From contig NZ_CP021354.1 of the NCBI RefSeq assembly GCF_003130705.1, positions 62,001-126,000 on the forward strand: a stretch of DNA of 64,000 nucleotides, given 5' to 3'. The position numbers and the translations under genes were made by a program. Shown here piece by piece: positions 29,913-40,882 of the stretch (the stretch's first letter is position 1; each line of letters begins with the position of its first letter). The stretch is from Rhodococcus oxybenzonivorans. GTDB lineage: Bacteria; Actinomycetota; Actinomycetes; Mycobacteriales; Mycobacteriaceae. The notes beneath the pieces are model-generated. The model searched no databases and had not been told where the DNA came from. It was given only the letters and a program-made list of their open reading frames with translations.

Positions 29913-30428
29913 TCATCGGGTGGGGAGAATCTGTTCGATCACCGGTGTCCAGGCGATGCGCAGGTCACGAGGCACGACGAGCTCGGACCAGAGGTCGATC
30001 AGTAGTGCTCCGTCGATGTAGGTCAGCACGTGGTCGGGGGTGCCTTCGCGCAGGACGATCTCGTACACCCGCGATCGCTCGGACCGGTCGGACAGCCGAA
30101 ACGAGCGCCCGGGATCGGACCAGTTCAAGGCCAGGGGCAACTCGACTGTCGCCATCGCTCGCTCAATAGGCAAGCGTGGAAGACGATCCGGGACGAGGTA
30201 GTTCCGGCCGCGCGCCCCGGGGACCGGATGGAAGGTGATGTGCGGGGTGGCGTCGAGGTCGTAGCCGGCTTCGTTGAGGAGTCGTGACGCCGTTTCCAGG
30301 GACGGCGACTTGCGCCCGTTTTCGTAGGCCGAAAGGGTCGGTCGTGAGGTGTGGGCGCGGCGGGCGAGTTCGTCCTGGCTCAGGCCGGCGGCCCTGCGAA
30401 CGCGTTCGAGAAGTGCTGCTCCTTTCAT
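29913..30428 (-). CDS. XRE family HTH protein, putative antitoxin partner
   Basis: The 171-residue protein starts with a Cro/C1-type helix-turn-helix (residues 1-60: LLERVRRAAGLSQDELARRA, then SRPTLSAYENGRKSP). The remainder (about 70-171) is an uncharacterised domain that ends in a partly conserved block. ATG at 30428 is preferred because GGAAGGACGG precedes it. The nucleotidyltransferase gene follows, and a perfect 6-4-6 palindrome lies about 40 bases upstream, both consistent with an autoregulated antitoxin. Confidence 0.82.
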   Translation of the reverse strand: MKGAALLERVRRAAGLSQDELARRAHTSRPTLSAYENGRKSPSLETASRLLNEAGYDLDATPHITFHPVPGARGRNYLVPDRLPRLPIERAMATVELPLALNWSDPGRSFRLSDRSERSRVYEIVLREGTPDHVLTYIDGALLIDLWSELVVPRDLRIAWTPVIEQILPTR

Positions 30429-30467
30429 GCTGCGTTTCCGTCCTTCCAGCCGCAACTATCGCCATAT

Positions 30468-30483
30468 GTATCCGATTGGATAC
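30468..30483. promoter_or_regulatory. Palindrome upstream of the XRE gene (possible operator)
   Basis: GTATCC-GATT-GGATAC is a perfect inverted repeat with a 4-base centre, 40 bases upstream of the XRE start. It is a plausible binding site for the XRE protein. Confidence 0.5.
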
Positions 30484-30695
30484 GCTACGCGTGTGGGGAT
30501 TGCACGGCAACCAGCTCATCGAGCGCGTGGAGGATGTCCCGACATCAGTTCAATATGAGCATTGATCACGACTTTTTTTGACTTGGACATGTATCGAACG
30601 CGGCTCTAGCGTGGCTTTATGACTCAGGTCACGCCGGTGAACCAGCGTGCACCGGGTAGCCCAGTCGTTACACCAGAATCCGAGAGGAGTCACAG

Positions 30696-32057
30696 ATGAC
30701 CCTCCCCCTCGCCGTCTCACCGGCGGTCGACAGTGCGGTATCGAAGATCTTCCGCCGCGTCGTGCCGTTGTTCATCGTGATGCTGATCTGCAATCAGCTC
30801 AACCGGTCGAACATCGGCTATGCGCAGACCCACCTCGAGGCCGATGTCGGCATCGGGGCCGCGGCTTACGGTTTCGGTGCGGGTGTCTTCTTCATTGCCT
30901 ATGCGATCTTCGAACTGCCGTCGAACGTGCTGATGGAGAAGTTCGGCGCCAAGGTGTGGCTCACCCGCATCATGTTGTCGTGGGGCCTGGTGTCGGCGGC
31001 GATGGCGTTCGTCAACGGCCCGGAGATGTTCTACGTCCTGCGGTTCCTCCTCGGTGTCGCCGAGGCCGGCTTCTTCCCGGCGATCATCTTCTACTTCACC
31101 CGCTGGCTGCCGAACAACCACCGCAGCCGCGCTACGGCACTGTTCATTGCGGGGTCCTCCATCGCTGCCGCGATCTCGGGACCGCTGTCCGGACCGCTGC
31201 TGTCCCTCGACGGGCTCGGTGGGCATCACGGCTGGCAGTGGATGTTCGCGCTGGAGGGACTGTTGTCGGTGGTCGTCGGGTGCATCGCCTACCGGTTGCT
31301 CGACTCGAAGATCGACGACGCGAAGTGGCTCACCGGCGTGGAGAAGCACGATCTGCAGGCCGTCATCGCCGAGGAGGACGTGCTGCGCAGTGAGGCGTCG
31401 GTGAAACGTGGCGAGTCGGGTTCGCGCTGGAAGCTGCTTCTGCAGCCGCGGATCCTGGTGTGCTGCGGCATCTTCTTCGCGATCACCATGGCGATCTATG
31501 CCAACACGTTCTGGCTTCCGTCGATCATCCGCCGTATTCCGGGCACCAACGATGTGACCGTCGGGCTGCTGTCGTCGCTGCCCTGGATCTGCGCGGTCTT
31601 CGCGATGTACTTCTCCAACCGCTCGGCCGACCGCACCGGAAGGCACAAGCCCTACCTCGTCGCCGCGCTGCTCATCGGCGGTGTCGGCACGATGGCCGCC
31701 GCGTTCGTCACCCCATGGCTGGCGCTTCCGCTGCTGTGCGTTGCGACGATGGGATTCAAGAGCGCGAGCCCGCTGTTCTGGTCGATTCCGCAGCGCACGC
31801 TGCACCCGATGGTGCTGGCACCGGCGATCGCGATCATCAACTCGCTCGGCAACCTGGGTGGCTTCGTCGCCCCGTTCGGCTTCGGGGTGATCAAGGAGCA
31901 GACCGGCACCGTGACGATGGGCCTTGTCGTGTTGTCGCTCTTCGCACTGGCCGCTGCCGCGGCGGTGACGTACTTCCGGCGCGACAAGGAAGACATCGAC
32001 GACGTCGCGAACCTGGCAGAGGTGGGCTCCGACGAGCCAACCGTGGCTGCCAAATGA
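30696..32057 (+). CDS. MFS transporter, anion:cation symporter type (probable glucarate/galactarate uptake)
   Basis: This is a 453-residue 12-helix transporter of the ACS family, which imports organic anions with protons. IGYAQTHLEADVGIGAAAYGFGAG at the first helices, VAEAGFFPAIIFYFTRWLP in helix 4, and the central hydrophilic loop (about residues 215-245) fit the phthalate/glucarate transporter branch. It is the first gene of an operon that continues with the dehydrogenase, KdgD and GudD, so sugar diacids are the likely substrate. GAGAGGAG is a clear ribosome-binding site. Confidence 0.88.
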   Translation: MTLPLAVSPAVDSAVSKIFRRVVPLFIVMLICNQLNRSNIGYAQTHLEADVGIGAAAYGFGAGVFFIAYAIFELPSNVLMEKFGAKVWLTRIMLSWGLVSAAMAFVNGPEMFYVLRFLLGVAEAGFFPAIIFYFTRWLPNNHRSRATALFIAGSSIAAAISGPLSGPLLSLDGLGGHHGWQWMFALEGLLSVVVGCIAYRLLDSKIDDAKWLTGVEKHDLQAVIAEEDVLRSEASVKRGESGSRWKLLLQPRILVCCGIFFAITMAIYANTFWLPSIIRRIPGTNDVTVGLLSSLPWICAVFAMYFSNRSADRTGRHKPYLVAALLIGGVGTMAAAFVTPWLALPLLCVATMGFKSASPLFWSIPQRTLHPMVLAPAIAIINSLGNLGGFVAPFGFGVIKEQTGTVTMGLVVLSLFALAAAAAVTYFRRDKEDIDDVANLAEVGSDEPTVAAK

Positions 32058-32104
32058 CCTCTCACCGGCACATACGAAACGCAGAGAACTAGAGGACCCA
32101 CATC

Positions 32105-33700
32105 ATGACAGCAACGGTGAACCGGACCGACGTGACCGGACAGATGATCATCGCAGGCAAGCCCGTGCGGGGTTCGGGCCCGACAATCCACGGCATCAAC
32201 CCCGCCGCCGGCGAGCGGCTGGAACCGGGTTTCGCGCACGGGACCGAGCCGGACGTCGAGGCAGCCTGCGCAGCGGCCGACGAGGCGTTCGCGCCCTACC
32301 GCGCAACGAGCAGCGAGGACCGCGCCCGGTTCCTCGAGGCAATTGCCGACAACATCGAGGCCCTCGGCGACACCCTCGTCGCACGGGCGTGTGCCGAATC
32401 CGGACTTCCACAGGGTCGCATCACCGGTGAGGTGGGCCGCACGTCCGGACAGCTGCGGTTGTTCGCCGGCGTCCTCCGTGACGGTGGCTGGAACGGTGCC
32501 CGCATCGACCCCGCCCAGCCCGACCGGAGCCCGCTGCCCCGGGCCGATATCCGCCAGCGCAAGATCCCGCTCGGACCCGTTGCGGTGTTCGGCGCGAGCA
32601 ACTTTCCCTTGGCGTTCTCCGTCGCCGGCGGCGACACCGCGTCCGCGCTGGCGGCGGGCTGCCCCGTCGTCGTCAAAGCCCACGACGCACACCCGGGTAC
32701 CTCCGAACTGGTCGGACGGGCCATCGCGGACGCCGTCGCGAGCACCGGTATGCCGGCGGGAACCTTCTCGCTGCTCTACGGTGCCGGTCCCGAGCTCGGC
32801 ACGGCACTGGTGAAGGACTCCCGGATCAAGGCGGTCGGGTTCACCGGATCTCGCTCCGGGGGAACCGCTCTGGTGGCGGCGGCCGCCGGACGACCGGAAC
32901 CGATCCCGGTGTACGCGGAGATGAGCTCGATCAACCCGGTGTTCCTCCTCGAGAGCGCACTCGCCACCCGCGGCGCCGACCTCGGTCGTGCATTCGTCGC
33001 GTCGCTGACGCTCGGCTCCGGTCAGTTCTGCACCAACCCCGGTCTCGTCATCGCCGTCGACGGTCCCGGCCTGGCCGCGTTCGTCTCGGCCGCGAATGCT
33101 GCCGTCGCCGAGACTGTGCCGACGCCGATGCTCACCCCGGTCATCGCCGGCTCCTACGCCGACGGGGTTGCCGCCCTCGAGGGCGTGGCCACCGTGGAGG
33201 CCCGCGGCGCCGAGTCGGACGCACCCAATTCGTGTCGGGCGGCACTCTTCAGCAGCGACGCCGACACGTTCCTGGGCTCGGACGTGTTGCAGCAGGAGGT
33301 GTTCGGGGCCTCCAGCCTGGTCGTCAAGTGCCGCGATGCCGAGCAGGTGCGCGCCGTGGCGGCGAGGCTCGAAGGTCAACTGACCGCGACCGTCCACGCA
33401 GACGAGGAAGACCTGGACGAGGCCGGACACCTGCTGAGCGTTCTCGAACTCAAGGCCGGCCGAATCCTGTTCGACGGCTGGCCTACCGGGGTGGAGGTCG
33501 GACACGCGATGGTGCACGGTGGTCCCTACCCCGCGACGTCCGACTCGCGCACCACGTCGGTGGGATCGCTGGCGATCGAACGCTTCCTGCGACCCGTTGC
33601 CTACCAGGATGTTCCGCCGTCGCTTCTGCCCACCGCCGTCGCCGACGGCAACCCCGAACAGTTGTGGCGTCGTATCGACGGCCGCCTCACCCAAGACTGA
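32105..33700 (+). CDS. Alpha-ketoglutaric semialdehyde dehydrogenase (NADP-dependent aldehyde dehydrogenase)
   Basis: The 531-residue aldehyde dehydrogenase oxidises 2,5-dioxopentanoate to 2-oxoglutarate, the last step of the glucarate pathway. The catalytic cysteine lies in SGQFCTNPG, the acid region reads [11 protein letters not shown], and GFTGSRSGG is the cofactor loop. The [13 protein letters not shown] block near the C-terminus is typical of this subfamily. It sits between the transporter and KdgD genes in the same orientation, with 47 bases before and 24 after. Confidence 0.9.
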   Translation: MTATVNRTDVTGQMIIAGKPVRGSGPTIHGINPAAGERLEPGFAHGTEPDVEAACAAADEAFAPYRATSSEDRARFLEAIADNIEALGDTLVARACAESGLPQGRITGEVGRTSGQLRLFAGVLRDGGWNGARIDPAQPDRSPLPRADIRQRKIPLGPVAVFGASNFPLAFSVAGGDTASALAAGCPVVVKAHDAHPGTSELVGRAIADAVASTGMPAGTFSLLYGAGPELGTALVKDSRIKAVGFTGSRSGGTALVAAAAGRPEPIPVYAEMSSINPVFLLESALATRGADLGRAFVASLTLGSGQFCTNPGLVIAVDGPGLAAFVSAANAAVAETVPTPMLTPVIAGSYADGVAALEGVATVEARGAESDAPNSCRAALFSSDADTFLGSDVLQQEVFGASSLVVKCRDAEQVRAVAARLEGQLTATVHADEEDLDEAGHLLSVLELKAGRILFDGWPTGVEVGHAMVHGGPYPATSDSRTTSVGSLAIERFLRPVAYQDVPPSLLPTAVADGNPEQLWRRIDGRLTQD

Positions 33701-33724
33701 TATTCACTCGTGAAGGAGAAACCC

Positions 33725-34660
33725 ATGCTCGACGGAGTCCTGTTCTTCCCCGTCACACCGTTCACCGAATCCGGTGACGTCGACTACGACCGGCTCGCCG
33801 AGCACGTCGCCAAGGGGGTGGACGCCGGACCCGGTGGCGTCTTCATCGCCTGCGGCACCGGCGAATTCCACGCCCTCGGACTCGAGGAGTTCGGCCGGAT
33901 CGTGGCCACGGCCGTCGAGGCCGTCGCGGGACGGGTCCCGGTGTTCGCCGGTGCGGGCGGCTCGATCGCGCAGGCCAAGGAATTTGCGACGAGCGCCAAG
34001 GCCAACGGCGCCGACGGCATCCTGTTGCTCCCGCCCTACCTCGTGACGATGCCGCAGGCCGGGTTGGTGGAGTACACCCGCGCGGTCGCCGACACCACCG
34101 ACCTGCCCCTCATCGTCTACAACCGCAGCAACGCCCGCTTCGACGAGGCGTCCGCCGTCGCGGTGGCCCAGTTCCCCACCGTCATCGGACTGAAGGACGG
34201 TACCGGTGACCTGGACAAGGTCGCGCGTATCGTCCGCGCCGTGAAGGATGCGCTCGCACCGTCGGGTAAGCAGTTCCTGTTCTTCAACGGCATGCCCACG
34301 GCAGAGATCTCCCAGCAGGCGTACCGGGCCATCGGTGTCACGCTGTACTCGTCGGCGACCTTCGCGTTTGCACCAGAACTGGCTCTCGGTTTCTACGATG
34401 CACTCGAATCGGGCAACGAGGACCTCACCGACGCGCTGCTCCGCAGCTTCTTCCATCCTCTGGTCCGCCTGCGCGATCAGGTGCCGGGTTATGCGGTGTC
34501 CCTCGTCAAGTTCGGCGTCACCATGGAGGGCCTCGAAGCCGGGCCGGTGCGCCCGCCGCTCGTGCAACCGAGCGAGGCTCACAAGCGGGAACTGGCCCAG
34601 ATCACCGCTGCCGGACGGGCAGCGCTTGCCGACGCTCTCGCGGTTCACGCGGTGCGCTGA
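33725..34660 (+). CDS. kdgD: 5-dehydro-4-deoxyglucarate dehydratase
   Basis: This 311-residue TIM-barrel enzyme of the DHDPS family converts 5-keto-4-deoxyglucarate to 2,5-dioxopentanoate with loss of water and CO2. The Schiff-base lysine is Lys157 in IGLKDGTGD, and the tyrosine that assists is in LIVYNRSN. FFPVTPFTESGDVDYDRL is the typical N-terminus. ATG at 33725 is preceded by GAAGGAGAAA. The stop shares one base with the gudD start. The context makes the assignment strong. Confidence 0.92.
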   Translation: MLDGVLFFPVTPFTESGDVDYDRLAEHVAKGVDAGPGGVFIACGTGEFHALGLEEFGRIVATAVEAVAGRVPVFAGAGGSIAQAKEFATSAKANGADGILLLPPYLVTMPQAGLVEYTRAVADTTDLPLIVYNRSNARFDEASAVAVAQFPTVIGLKDGTGDLDKVARIVRAVKDALAPSGKQFLFFNGMPTAEISQQAYRAIGVTLYSSATFAFAPELALGFYDALESGNEDLTDALLRSFFHPLVRLRDQVPGYAVSLVKFGVTMEGLEAGPVRPPLVQPSEAHKRELAQITAAGRAALADALAVHAVR

Positions 34661-35931
34661 TGTCCTCGGAACCCATCCGCATCACCGGTGCCCGCATCAC
34701 ACCGGTCGCCTTCGTGGATCCGCCGCTACTCAACACGGTCGGCGTGCATCAACCGTATGCGCTCCGTGCGATCATCCAACTCGACACGGACAGCGGCCTC
34801 GTCGGGTTGGGTGAGACCTACGCGGATACCGCGCACCTCGCTCGACTCCAGGCGGCCGCGGAGTTCATTACCGGACTCGACGTGTTCTCGCTGAACACCA
34901 TTCGGGCGGTGATCGACGCGAAGATTGCCACCCTGTCGATCACCGGCGGTGACGGAGTCGCCGGGATGATCACCACCGCCAGTACGACCGATCGGGTGTT
35001 CTCGCCGTTCGAGGTGGCCTGCCTCGACGTGCAGGGCAAGGCGCTCGGCCGGCCGGTGTCCGATCTGCTCGGCGGCAAGGTGCGCGACACAGTGCCCTTC
35101 AGTGCCTACCTCTTCTACAAGTGGGCCGGGCACCCCGGGGCCCACCCGGACGAGTGGGGTGAGGCGCTGGACCCGGACGGACTGGTGCGTCAGGCGCAGA
35201 AGATGATCGGCGAGTACGGTTTCAAGGCGATCAAGGTCAAGGGTGGGGTGTTCTCTCCCGAGGAGGAGACCGCCGGCATCAAGGCGTTGCGCGCCGCGTT
35301 CCCGGACCTTCCATTACGGCTCGACCCCAACGCGGCCTGGACCGTCGACACCTCGATCCGGGTCGCGTCGGAACTCGACGGCATCGTCGAATACCTCGAG
35401 GACCCGACGCCTGGACTCGACGGCATGGCCGAGGTCGCGCGTGAGGCGAAGATGCCGTTGGCCACGAACATGTGCGTCGTCGCATTCGATCAGCTCAAAC
35501 CTGCTGTGCTGAAAGACTCCGTTCAGGTCGTGTTGTCGGACCATCATTACTGGGGTGGCCTCCAGCGGTCGCGGTTGCTCGCCGGCATCTGCGACAACTT
35601 CGGCCTGGGACTGTCGATGCATTCGAACTCGCACCTGGGCATCAGCCTGGCCGCGATGGTGCACCTCGCAGGCGCCACGCCGAACCTCACGTACGCCTGC
35701 GACACGCATTGGCCGTGGAAGACGGAGGACGTGGTCAAGCCCGGCGTGCTGACGTTCGTCGACGGCGCGGTCGCGGTGCCGACGACGCCGGGATTGGGCG
35801 TCGAGATCGACGAGGACGCGCTCGGCGCGCTGCACGAGCAGTACCTCGACTGCGGGGTCCGCGACCGCGACGACACGGGATACATGCAGTCGATCGATCC
35901 GGCTTTCGAGAACACCTGCCCACGCTGGTGA
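34660..35931 (+). CDS. gudD: Glucarate dehydratase (enolase superfamily)
   Basis: Glucarate dehydratase removes water from D-glucarate (and L-idarate) to give 5-keto-4-deoxyglucarate. The 423-residue protein has the enolase-superfamily catalytic set: KVKGG (second lysine of a KxK), metal ligands in LRLDPNAAW, YLEDPTPG and LSDHHYWGG, and the base His in MHSNSHLGIS. A partial ATGA-type overlap with kdgD shows translational coupling. Together with the transporter and semialdehyde dehydrogenase it completes the route to 2-oxoglutarate. Confidence 0.93.
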   Translation: MSSEPIRITGARITPVAFVDPPLLNTVGVHQPYALRAIIQLDTDSGLVGLGETYADTAHLARLQAAAEFITGLDVFSLNTIRAVIDAKIATLSITGGDGVAGMITTASTTDRVFSPFEVACLDVQGKALGRPVSDLLGGKVRDTVPFSAYLFYKWAGHPGAHPDEWGEALDPDGLVRQAQKMIGEYGFKAIKVKGGVFSPEEETAGIKALRAAFPDLPLRLDPNAAWTVDTSIRVASELDGIVEYLEDPTPGLDGMAEVAREAKMPLATNMCVVAFDQLKPAVLKDSVQVVLSDHHYWGGLQRSRLLAGICDNFGLGLSMHSNSHLGISLAAMVHLAGATPNLTYACDTHWPWKTEDVVKPGVLTFVDGAVAVPTTPGLGVEIDEDALGALHEQYLDCGVRDRDDTGYMQSIDPAFENTCPRW

Positions 35932-36021
35932 ACCGGGTGGCCGTCGATCCGGGGTGCGCGTGCGCAGGTCCGCTACATTGTTCGGACGAGCGCCCCGGCT
36001 CGACGGCAGAGGAGTAGGTCG

Positions 36022-36915
36022 ATGTTTTCCCTTGCGCGGCTGTCGTGCTTCATCGCGGTCGCGGAGGAGTTGCATTTCGGGCGGGCCGCGGAGCGACTCC
36101 ACATGACTCAGCCTCCGCTGAGCCGGCAAATTCAGCAGCTCGAAAGTGAACTGGGCGTGCAGCTGATCGACCGCACCAGCCGATCGGTCACGCTGACCGC
36201 TGCGGGAACGGCGTTCCTGCCCGACGCGCGCCGCATCCTCTCCCTGTCGGAGAGCGCGGTACTGACGGTGCGGCGGGTACCCGCGGGTGATCTGGGAACT
36301 GTGGTCGTCGGGTTCACCGGCGCCTCGGCCCACGCGGTACTACCGCGACTGCTCGAGGCTGCCCGCGACACTCTTCCCGATGTAAAGATCGATCTCCGTG
36401 AAATGGTGACATCGGTGCAGATCGATGCTCTCACCAGCGGTGAATTGGACCTCGGACTGATCCGGCCCATTCTCACGCGGCCCGGAATAGACACCCGGCC
36501 CATTCACCACGAGAACCTCGTCGCCGCGCTCCCGCAGGGACACCCGCTGGCCGAGCAGGACCATCTGACCGTGGAGGACTTCGACGATCAACCCGTGGTC
36601 ATGTATTCACCCGTCGATGCGCGGTATTTTCACGAATTGCTGATCAGCACCTTCACCATCGTCGGAGCGTCGCCGCGGTACGTGCAGTATGTGACGCAGG
36701 TTCATACGATGCTCGTCCTCGTGCGTTCCGGTCTGGGGATGGCGCTGGTGCCGGAATCTGCGCAGACAATGCATCCCGAGGATGTGGTGTTCCGGCCGGT
36801 CACTTCGGTGCGGGATCGGCCGGTGCAGATGAACGCCGCCTGGCGCGCGGACAACCGCAACCCCGCACTGCAGCGGATAATGAACGACGTTCTGCCCCAG
36901 CATGAATGGAATTGA
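36022..36915 (+). CDS. LysR family regulator (probable regulator of the glucarate operon)
   Basis: The 297-residue regulator begins with a LysR helix-turn-helix (FSLARLSCFIAVAEELHFGRAAERL, then HMTQPPLSRQIQQLESELGV) and has a C-terminal periplasmic-binding-like effector domain (about residues 90-297). It is 90 bases after gudD and transcribed in the same direction, so it may be cotranscribed or have its own promoter. The adjacency suggests it senses glucarate or a pathway intermediate. Confidence 0.88.
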   Translation: MFSLARLSCFIAVAEELHFGRAAERLHMTQPPLSRQIQQLESELGVQLIDRTSRSVTLTAAGTAFLPDARRILSLSESAVLTVRRVPAGDLGTVVVGFTGASAHAVLPRLLEAARDTLPDVKIDLREMVTSVQIDALTSGELDLGLIRPILTRPGIDTRPIHHENLVAALPQGHPLAEQDHLTVEDFDDQPVVMYSPVDARYFHELLISTFTIVGASPRYVQYVTQVHTMLVLVRSGLGMALVPESAQTMHPEDVVFRPVTSVRDRPVQMNAAWRADNRNPALQRIMNDVLPQHEWN

Positions 36916-36919
36916 CAGA

Positions 36920-37402
36920 TCAGAGCGTGAGCCGGCAGCTCTGACCTATGTCGAGCACGCGCAGCACGCGGCCGGTTCCCAACCACAGCGCGCACGACAA
37001 GGCGAGGTCGGTGAGAAGTTCGTCGGAGAAGTGTGCATGACATCGCTGCCAGAAATCCTCGTCTTCGCGTAGCGCGGTGTGGTCGGTGGCGAATCGGTAG
37101 GCGAACTCGGCCGCCGTCCGCTCCCGCTCGCCGTATCCCGGCCACGACTCCCACTCGAGGACGTGATCGTAGAAGTGCTCGTCGATACCGGCGTCCGGCC
37201 CACCGCCGTCCCGGGCCCCGCGGCACACCGCGCACTCGTTCGCCACGGCAATCGCCATCCGTGCAATCTCCCGTACGCGCAACGGTAACCGGTTCCGGTT
37301 GTATACGGCATCGGTGAAGCCGCCCAGTGCCTTACCCAGCTCCGGTGAAGCCGACAACCAACCGGCCAGGTCATCGTCGCTGTAGCTACCCACTCGGCTC
37401 AT
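36920..37402 (-). CDS. Carboxymuconolactone decarboxylase/AhpD-like protein
   Basis: This is a 160-residue CMD-family protein. The AhpD-type motif appears as NECAVCRGARDGG, with the CxxC that, in AhpD, does thiol chemistry, followed by a helical region (GERERTAAEFAYRFAT). The exact reaction is unknown; related proteins act as alkylhydroperoxidase accessory proteins. It converges on the LysR gene with only four bases between. Confidence 0.82.
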   Translation of the reverse strand: MSRVGSYSDDDLAGWLSASPELGKALGGFTDAVYNRNRLPLRVREIARMAIAVANECAVCRGARDGGGPDAGIDEHFYDHVLEWESWPGYGERERTAAEFAYRFATDHTALREDEDFWQRCHAHFSDELLTDLALSCALWLGTGRVLRVLDIGQSCRLTL

Positions 37403-37647
37403 TCCCGAATGCTACAGCGAACGGCGCGCGAGACGATAGAGTTGACACAGGTTCTATTCTTTCCGTCGCTCCGGCACAGGGGGTGAGTCTCCTGAAGATC
37501 CCGTCGACCCCCGCCCTGTGCCTGCCACGCCCTCAGCCGGGAGATACGCGGGGGACCAATTCCTCGAACCGGGACGAAGCCGGGCCGGGAAACCGCGTGT
37601 GGGCAGTAGTGTCTTGTGGGCTGTAACCAGATCAAAAGGAGTTCAGG

Positions 37648-37986
37648 GTGGCGAAGAAAGTGGTCGTGGAATTGGTCGACGACATCGACGGGAGTCTGAT
37701 CGAGGTCGGGAAGGGCGAGCACATCACCTTCTCGGTCAACGGCGTCGACTACGAGATCGACCTGAAGACGAAGAACGCCAGAGAGTTCCTGCGCACCATG
37801 GACTTCTATATCGAGCACGCCACCCGGGTCGATGAGCGGAAGGGCCGGTCCACCTCGAGCGCGAAGCCGCGCGGCCGCGCCCAGGCGAGTACGGTCCGCG
37901 AGTGGGCGGCGGAGAACGGGTACGACATTTCCTCGCGAGGCCGCATTCCCGCAGAGGTGCAGGAAGCTTTCGACGCAGCGCATTGA
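37648..37986 (+). CDS. lsr2: Lsr2 nucleoid-associated protein (H-NS-like)
   Basis: Lsr2 binds AT-rich DNA, compacts the nucleoid and silences foreign genes in mycobacteria and relatives. The 112-residue protein has an N-terminal dimerisation domain (AKKVVVELVDDIDGS, FSVNGVDYEIDL) and a C-terminal DNA-binding domain with the minor-groove SRGRIP loop. GTG at 37648 follows AAAAGGAG. The region before it is a leader of more than 200 bases with notable inverted repeats. Its likely targets include AT-rich islands such as those near 51.7 kb here, though that is inference. Confidence 0.95.
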   Translation: MAKKVVVELVDDIDGSLIEVGKGEHITFSVNGVDYEIDLKTKNAREFLRTMDFYIEHATRVDERKGRSTSSAKPRGRAQASTVREWAAENGYDISSRGRIPAEVQEAFDAAH

Positions 37987-38057
37987 CGAGCGGCGGCCGA
38001 GATCGAGGCGAAGTAGTCGCTGTTCCGGAGAAGTAGTGCATCTGGTTATTCAAAATC

Positions 38058-38540
38058 GTGACTGATTCCAGAAAAGTGCGTCATAGTAGTGAGGTGCCCT
38101 CGACGCGGGATTGCGAAGTGCAGTTGCGTGCAGCCCAGCTACGCGTGACTCGCCCTCGCCTGGCGGTGCTGGATGGCGTCCGCGAGCATCCGCACGCCGA
38201 CACGGAAACGATTTTCGACGCCGTGCGAATGCACCTACCAGGAGTTTCCCGGCAAACTGTGTACGACGTTCTGCATGTGCTCACGGACGTGGGCTTGGTG
38301 CGGCGGATCGAGCCGTCCGGCTCCGTCGCACGCTACGAGTTGCGTGTCGGTGACAATCACCATCACGTCGTGTGCCGGGCGTGCGGGGTTATCGCCGACG
38401 TCGACGGCACCGTCGGCGAGGCACCCTGCCTGACTGTGTCCGGCGATGACGGTTTCGTCGTCGAGGAGGCCGAGGTCATCTATTGGGGTCTGTGCCCCGA
38501 CTGCTCGACATCACACACTTCGCGAAAAAAACCGCGATAA
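38058..38540 (+). CDS. furA: Fur family regulator of katG
   Basis: FurA is an iron- or redox-sensing repressor that usually controls its own promoter and the adjacent katG. The 160-residue protein has the Fur winged helix (RVTRPRLAVLDGVREHPHADTETIF, then GVSRQTVYDVLHVL), the histidine-rich metal site DNHHHVVCRAC, and a second CPDC pair near the C-terminus. GTG at 38058 lies directly after an AT-rich stretch with no Shine-Dalgarno, so translation may be leaderless or depend on the mRNA start. katG begins 33 bases downstream. Confidence 0.92.
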   Translation: MTDSRKVRHSSEVPSTRDCEVQLRAAQLRVTRPRLAVLDGVREHPHADTETIFDAVRMHLPGVSRQTVYDVLHVLTDVGLVRRIEPSGSVARYELRVGDNHHHVVCRACGVIADVDGTVGEAPCLTVSGDDGFVVEEAEVIYWGLCPDCSTSHTSRKKPR

Positions 38541-40802
<2,262 letters not shown>

Positions 40803-40820
40803 ATCTCAGCCGAACCGCAT

Positions 40821-40859
40821 ACGGCACCCCGTGAGCTGACTACGCTCGCGGGGTGCCGT
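40821..40859. terminator. Hairpin between katG and the convergent SDR gene
   Basis: Perfect 11-bp arms (40821-40831 and 40849-40859) enclose a 17-base loop, 20 bases after the katG stop. It may serve transcripts from both sides. Confidence 0.65.
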
Positions 40860-40882
40860 GTGTGCTGTCGCGCCGTCGGCGG

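Noticed and set aside
37450..37640. Known riboswitch in the lsr2 leader
   Set aside because: GGGGGTGAGTC and GGGGGACCAATTC recall parts of the c-di-AMP class, but the order of the blocks is wrong and the conserved 3' core is missing.
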